Of a stretch of 64,000 nt of DNA, positions 61,453-64,000 are shown piece by piece. A model generated the notes under the pieces. That model did no database searches. It was given only the letters and a program-made list of their open reading frames with translations, and was not told the origin of the DNA. The DNA comes from Corynebacterium hindlerae (GTDB taxonomy: Bacteria > Actinomycetota > Actinomycetes > Mycobacteriales > Mycobacteriaceae). The DNA is taken from assembly GCF_014117265.1 (NCBI RefSeq), contig NZ_CP059833.1:2077069-2141068 (forward strand), written 5' to 3'. A program made the translations under genes and the position numbers. Numbering within the stretch: position 1 is the stretch's first letter; every line of letters starts with the position of its first letter.

Positions 61453-62945
61453 TAGACGATTTCCGGCTTAGGTGCTGGGGACTTAGCAAAGTGGACCTTC
61501 ATCAGGCCATCGGCGCGGTTGATCATCTGTGCCGTGTATCCGAACAGTGCCGCGTCGCGTCCACCCTTCGCGATGTGTTCCGCTTCGACTCGGAGCGGGG
61601 AGCCGGGGAGCTCGTAGAACGTGGCAGCGAGCTTAGAGCCCACGATGGCGGTGCCCTTTTCGACGAATTCAGACGTGACCCACTTATCAGGGGTGGACAC
61701 CGGGGTTAGGCCGGTGAAGTGTGGCACGTCCAGCTGGGAAAAGTCCAGGACGGTCTCAAGGTCGGACGGGTTGACCAGCGCGAATGTTGCCGGGGAGTGG
61801 GTCTTTTCGTCCAGTCGGATAGCGCCACGGCTAATTGCACGGATCAGGTCAGGGGCGGATTCCTGCACGTCGGTTGCGTTCTTGACCAGGAATGCCGCAA
61901 GCTCTTTATCGGTCTCGTACGCGTAGCTTTCGGCCATCGCTGCCCAATACATGCGCAACGCGTCGGCCTCCTTGAAGTCGAAAATCTGGCGGTCAAGGTC
62001 GTTACCGCCTGCCCATGGCTGGGCTCTCATCTCGACTTCCTCCCACTCAGCCTTAGAAGAGTGGATATCGGTTTTATCGCCCTTCCACTTTGCAATAGTG
62101 GGCTTGGTTTTCCAGCGCATGCCGTGAGCGCGGCGACCTCGGAGGGCTGCATTCTGGACCAGTGGCACGATACGGCGCTTGTAGGCTACGCCGCTCCACA
62201 GCTCACCTAGCCAGGTGGCCGGGGTAGTGGTCAGCGTGTTAGTGCCGGTGATGTCGGTCAGCGCGGCGTGAACTTCGTCCATGCTCATGGCGCCTTGGTT
62301 CGCTGCCAGCAAGATTTCGGTCGCCTCATGCAGCGACGCGTGTACCTCGGTAGGTGGTTCAGGGGCGACGCCCTTCGGAACGGTCGCAACGCGCGCCGTG
62401 GTGGCCGGTGGGGTGATGGTTGGCTGTGGCATTTCTTCGGACTCCTTGGTCTCTTCGTCGGTGGTGTCGGTAGTTGGTGGTTCGTCCACCGGTTCGTGTG
62501 GTTCGTCGTGCTCTTCGGCGTTGACTAGGCCAATGCGTGCGGAATGGAACGCGGGGAACGGGACCAGCGCGACCGCTTTTAGTAGCCCGTCGGTAGCCTC
62601 ACGCCCGCGCTGCCTCACGCCCGCCGCCTCAATCGAAAACGAATCGATGATGTGATCCTGTGCCTGCGTTAGGGCGGTGGTGGCTGCCTCGGAGCTTCCA
62701 AGCTGGAAGCACATATACAGCCCTTCGTCACGCTCTTCGGCAGCGATGGCAAATCCCACGGGCACACCGGCGGGTGAGTGCCCCGCGAGCAGCTTCACGC
62801 GGGATAGGTCGCTAGGGATATTCAGGGACCCGCGGGGGAAAATGATTTCACCCCGGTTGGTGGCACCGGCTTCACCCCATGGCAGCACCATTCCTTCGAT
62901 GGTGCGAGCGGATTCACTGGCAAGCACTACAGTGCTAGGTTTCAT
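61452..62945 (-). CDS. Fused prohead protease and major capsid protein
   Basis: The 497-residue protein joins two functions. Residues 1-140 match the HK97-type prohead protease (family S78): PRGSL early, LLAGHSPAGVPVG with the catalytic His near 55, and IDSFSIEAAGV with the catalytic Ser near 103. An acidic, Pro/Thr-rich linker (about 145-200) leads to an HK97-fold capsid protein with TPATWLGELWSG, AEWEEVEMRAQPWAGG and FALVNPSDLE. Scaffold function may lie in the linker. The fusion replaces separate protease and capsid genes. It overlaps the holin stop (ATGA). Confidence 0.85.
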   Translation of the reverse strand: MKPSTVVLASESARTIEGMVLPWGEAGATNRGEIIFPRGSLNIPSDLSRVKLLAGHSPAGVPVGFAIAAEERDEGLYMCFQLGSSEAATTALTQAQDHIIDSFSIEAAGVRQRGREATDGLLKAVALVPFPAFHSARIGLVNAEEHDEPHEPVDEPPTTDTTDEETKESEEMPQPTITPPATTARVATVPKGVAPEPPTEVHASLHEATEILLAANQGAMSMDEVHAALTDITGTNTLTTTPATWLGELWSGVAYKRRIVPLVQNAALRGRRAHGMRWKTKPTIAKWKGDKTDIHSSKAEWEEVEMRAQPWAGGNDLDRQIFDFKEADALRMYWAAMAESYAYETDKELAAFLVKNATDVQESAPDLIRAISRGAIRLDEKTHSPATFALVNPSDLETVLDFSQLDVPHFTGLTPVSTPDKWVTSEFVEKGTAIVGSKLAATFYELPGSPLRVEAEHIAKGGRDAALFGYTAQMINRADGLMKVHFAKSPAPKPEIV

Positions 62946-63217
62946 CGGTTGTGCTCCTTCGGTTTAGGTTCCGCCCCTATTCCTAGGTAGCGGGTAAGCC
63001 ATGCGTCGACGCCCTCGATAGCTAGGACGCGCTGCACGGCAGCTGTGACGGCTAGGACGGATACCACGGCGGGGACTGTGTCGATGTCGGCGGCGTCGGC
63101 GATGTCAGGTAGCAGGGGCAGGATTCCAATGGCCGCGGCGATGACGACCCGGGCCGTGGAACGCCACGGGTGCGTTACCTGGGTTGGGGGCTTCTTGTTT
63201 TCGAGCCTGTGAGACAC
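62942..63217 (-). CDS. Putative holin
   Basis: The 91-residue protein starts at GTG 63217 with a basic N-terminus (SHRLENKKPPTQV), then two hydrophobic segments (about 24-42 and 48-66) and a charged tail ending KPKEHNR. Size, helices and position next to the endolysin suggest a holin that permits endolysin release. It is inferred from context; no holin-specific motif is visible. It overlaps both the upstream membrane gene and the capsid gene. Confidence 0.65.
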   Translation of the reverse strand: MSHRLENKKPPTQVTHPWRSTARVVIAAAIGILPLLPDIADAADIDTVPAVVSVLAVTAAVQRVLAIEGVDAWLTRYLGIGAEPKPKEHNR

Positions 63218-63320
63218 GTCTGTCCTTCAATTCGTTTTTAGCGATCCTCACCCATGTGGTGAGCGCGATCAGTACCAAAAGCAAACCTGATAGCAAACCT
63301 GCTATGTAGATAGTGGCCAT
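63105..63320 (-). CDS. Small phage membrane protein overlapping the holin
   Basis: The 71-residue frame starts MATIYIAGLLSGLLLVLIALTTW, a single membrane helix, then KNELKDRRVSQARKQE and a Gly/Pro/Arg-rich tail. The last 113 bases overlap the putative holin gene in another frame. The N-terminal helix plus charged tail looks real and could be a second lysis protein; the overlap makes the C-terminal part doubtful. Confidence 0.5.
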   Translation of the reverse strand: MATIYIAGLLSGLLLVLIALTTWVRIAKNELKDRRVSQARKQEAPNPGNAPVAFHGPGRHRRGHWNPAPAT

Positions 63321-63332
63321 GAGTAGCACCGC

Positions 63333-64000
63333 CTAACCTGCCTTGATGTCCTTGCAGTCTGGCACCCCTACCTCGGCACCAATTGCGGCGACCAGGTCAT
63401 ACAGGGTGCGATTTCCGCCCTGTGGGAAACCGCTGTAATTGTCACCGGCCCCCTGTTGCAGTGAGATGTCCGTTACTACGGCGTTAATTCGGTGCAGTAG
63501 TTGCAAAATGTCATCCATTTTTAGTTCCTTATGCTCTGGAGGTGACAGGATTCGGCGGGCTTTATCTAGCAGCACATCCCACGGAAAGCTACGGCCCGGG
63601 TCTGTGTGATCGGTGCCACCCCATACCTGGCAGTCAACATGTCCACACACGCCGCGCTTTTTCTGAAGCAGATCGTTAGGACCGATCTTTTCTAGCGGGA
63701 TATCGTGAGCCTTAGCCCACGTGGCTACCTGGACGGCCCCTAGGGTCAGCATGTGATCCTGTGCTAGCCACTGGTCACGTGTCCACGCCGCGCGGGCCAC
63801 AAATGACAGGTGAAGCAAAATGTCATTGCCCACATTGCCCACACTCCAGGTAGTCCAGTCATCGGTGTTACAGATGACTAGGTCACCGTGCGTATCTACT
63901 AGGCGGTGGTAGCTGCCAGTGCGTGAACTGGCTTGCCAGCGGGCCACGTCGATAGCACGGGCACCGTCGGCGGATTCCGTGGTGTGAATGCAGATCCCCA
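63333..64000 (-). CDS. Endolysin, N-acetylmuramoyl-L-alanine amidase type (5' end outside window)
   Basis: The frame is open to the right edge, so the gene is partial. The visible part begins GICIHTTESADGARAID, where the His is a zinc ligand of the Amidase_2 fold; CGHVDCQVWGGTDHTDPG-R-SFPW contains the further ligands. About 65 residues of C-terminal sequence (MDDILQLLHRINAVVTDIS and on) form a helical extra domain, perhaps a wall-binding or oligomerisation part. A GTG at 63947 is an internal codon, not the start. It cleaves peptidoglycan at lysis. The endolysin-holin pair stands upstream of the capsid gene. Confidence 0.9.
   Translation of the reverse strand, partial: GICIHTTESADGARAIDVARWQASSRTGSYHRLVDTHGDLVICNTDDWTTWSVGNVGNDILLHLSFVARAAWTRDQWLAQDHMLTLGAVQVATWAKAHDIPLEKIGPNDLLQKKRGVCGHVDCQVWGGTDHTDPGRSFPWDVLLDKARRILSPPEHKELKMDDILQLLHRINAVVTDISLQQGAGDNYSGFPQGGNRTLYDLVAAIGAEVGVPDCKDIKAG

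Larger units (their letters stand above)
54502..64000. mobile_element. Prophage (left part; continues past the window)
   Basis: The region holds an integrase gene next to a tRNA-derived attachment site, then a tightly packed leftward late operon: endolysin, small membrane protein, holin, protease-capsid fusion, connector genes, major tail protein, tail chaperones, tape measure, minor tail protein and collagen-like fibre. Overlapping stops and starts, CTAG enrichment and mixed base composition distinguish it from the host. The siphovirus-like gene set (tape measure plus long tail) is clear. Terminase, portal, replication and immunity genes are not seen and must lie to the right, so completeness cannot be judged. 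Confidence 0.92.

Noticed and set aside
63333..63947. GTG at 63947 as endolysin start
   Set aside because: The frame remains open to the window edge and the upstream codons contain the conserved zinc-ligand segment, so the gene is partial.

Overview
The window is chromosomal DNA of a Corynebacterium species ending in an integrated prophage. The evidence is gene order and family content: a cysteine-free L36 gene followed by nrdH-nrdI-nrdE / GntR / nrdF / ctaD / serB; the dinG-pncB-clpS-DUF2017-P1 peptidase-rhomboid-murI-cpdA-rph-rdgB order shared with mycobacteria; and one giant FAS-I gene with separate acpS, fasR, bcp and DUF3618 genes nearby. The species cannot be fixed from the sequence alone.

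Layout. 1-8.9 kb: ribosomal protein L36, a decayed transposase, the class Ib ribonucleotide reductase genes with two candidate NrdR boxes, a GntR regulator and cytochrome oxidase subunit I. 9-16 kb: serB, a PTH2-like gene, two tandem membrane paralogues, an acyl-CoA synthetase-like enzyme and a DinG helicase. 16-18 kb: a frameshifted aspartate-rich pseudogene, an ECF sigma factor and an acidic protein, lying between dinG and pncB. 18-25 kb: conserved housekeeping block (pncB to rdgB). 25-36 kb: a complete sialic acid / amino sugar locus, with a divergent arrangement of transporter plus lyase (siaEFGI, nanA) and regulator plus catabolic genes (nanR-nanK-nanE-nagA-nagB). It sits between rdgB and the Rv1342c/Rv1343c-type membrane genes. 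36.7-53.6 kb: tRNA-Leu(UAG), the 8.9-kb FAS-I gene, a serine uptake and deamination cluster with its own regulator, a broken membrane gene with a winged-helix regulator, then acpS, fasR, bcp and a DUF3618 gene. 53.6-54.5 kb: a pncA gene lacking its catalytic cysteine codon, and palindromic repeats.

From 54.5 kb to the right edge is a prophage integrated in the 3' part of a tRNA gene (probably Lys). A tyrosine integrase faces a leftward late operon: endolysin (cut by the window edge), holin, a fused protease-capsid protein, connector and tail genes, tail chaperones with a predicted -1 frameshift, tape measure, a minor tail protein and a collagen-like fibre. Terminase, portal, immunity genes and the other attachment site must lie outside the window.

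The clearest unexplained signal is a set of at least four families of intergenic palindromic repeats (called A-D here). Two B copies bracket the serine cluster between fas and acpS. Two distant C elements share a two-hairpin plan with exactly the same 44-nt spacer. The prophage is also strongly enriched in the tetranucleotide CTAG compared with its host.
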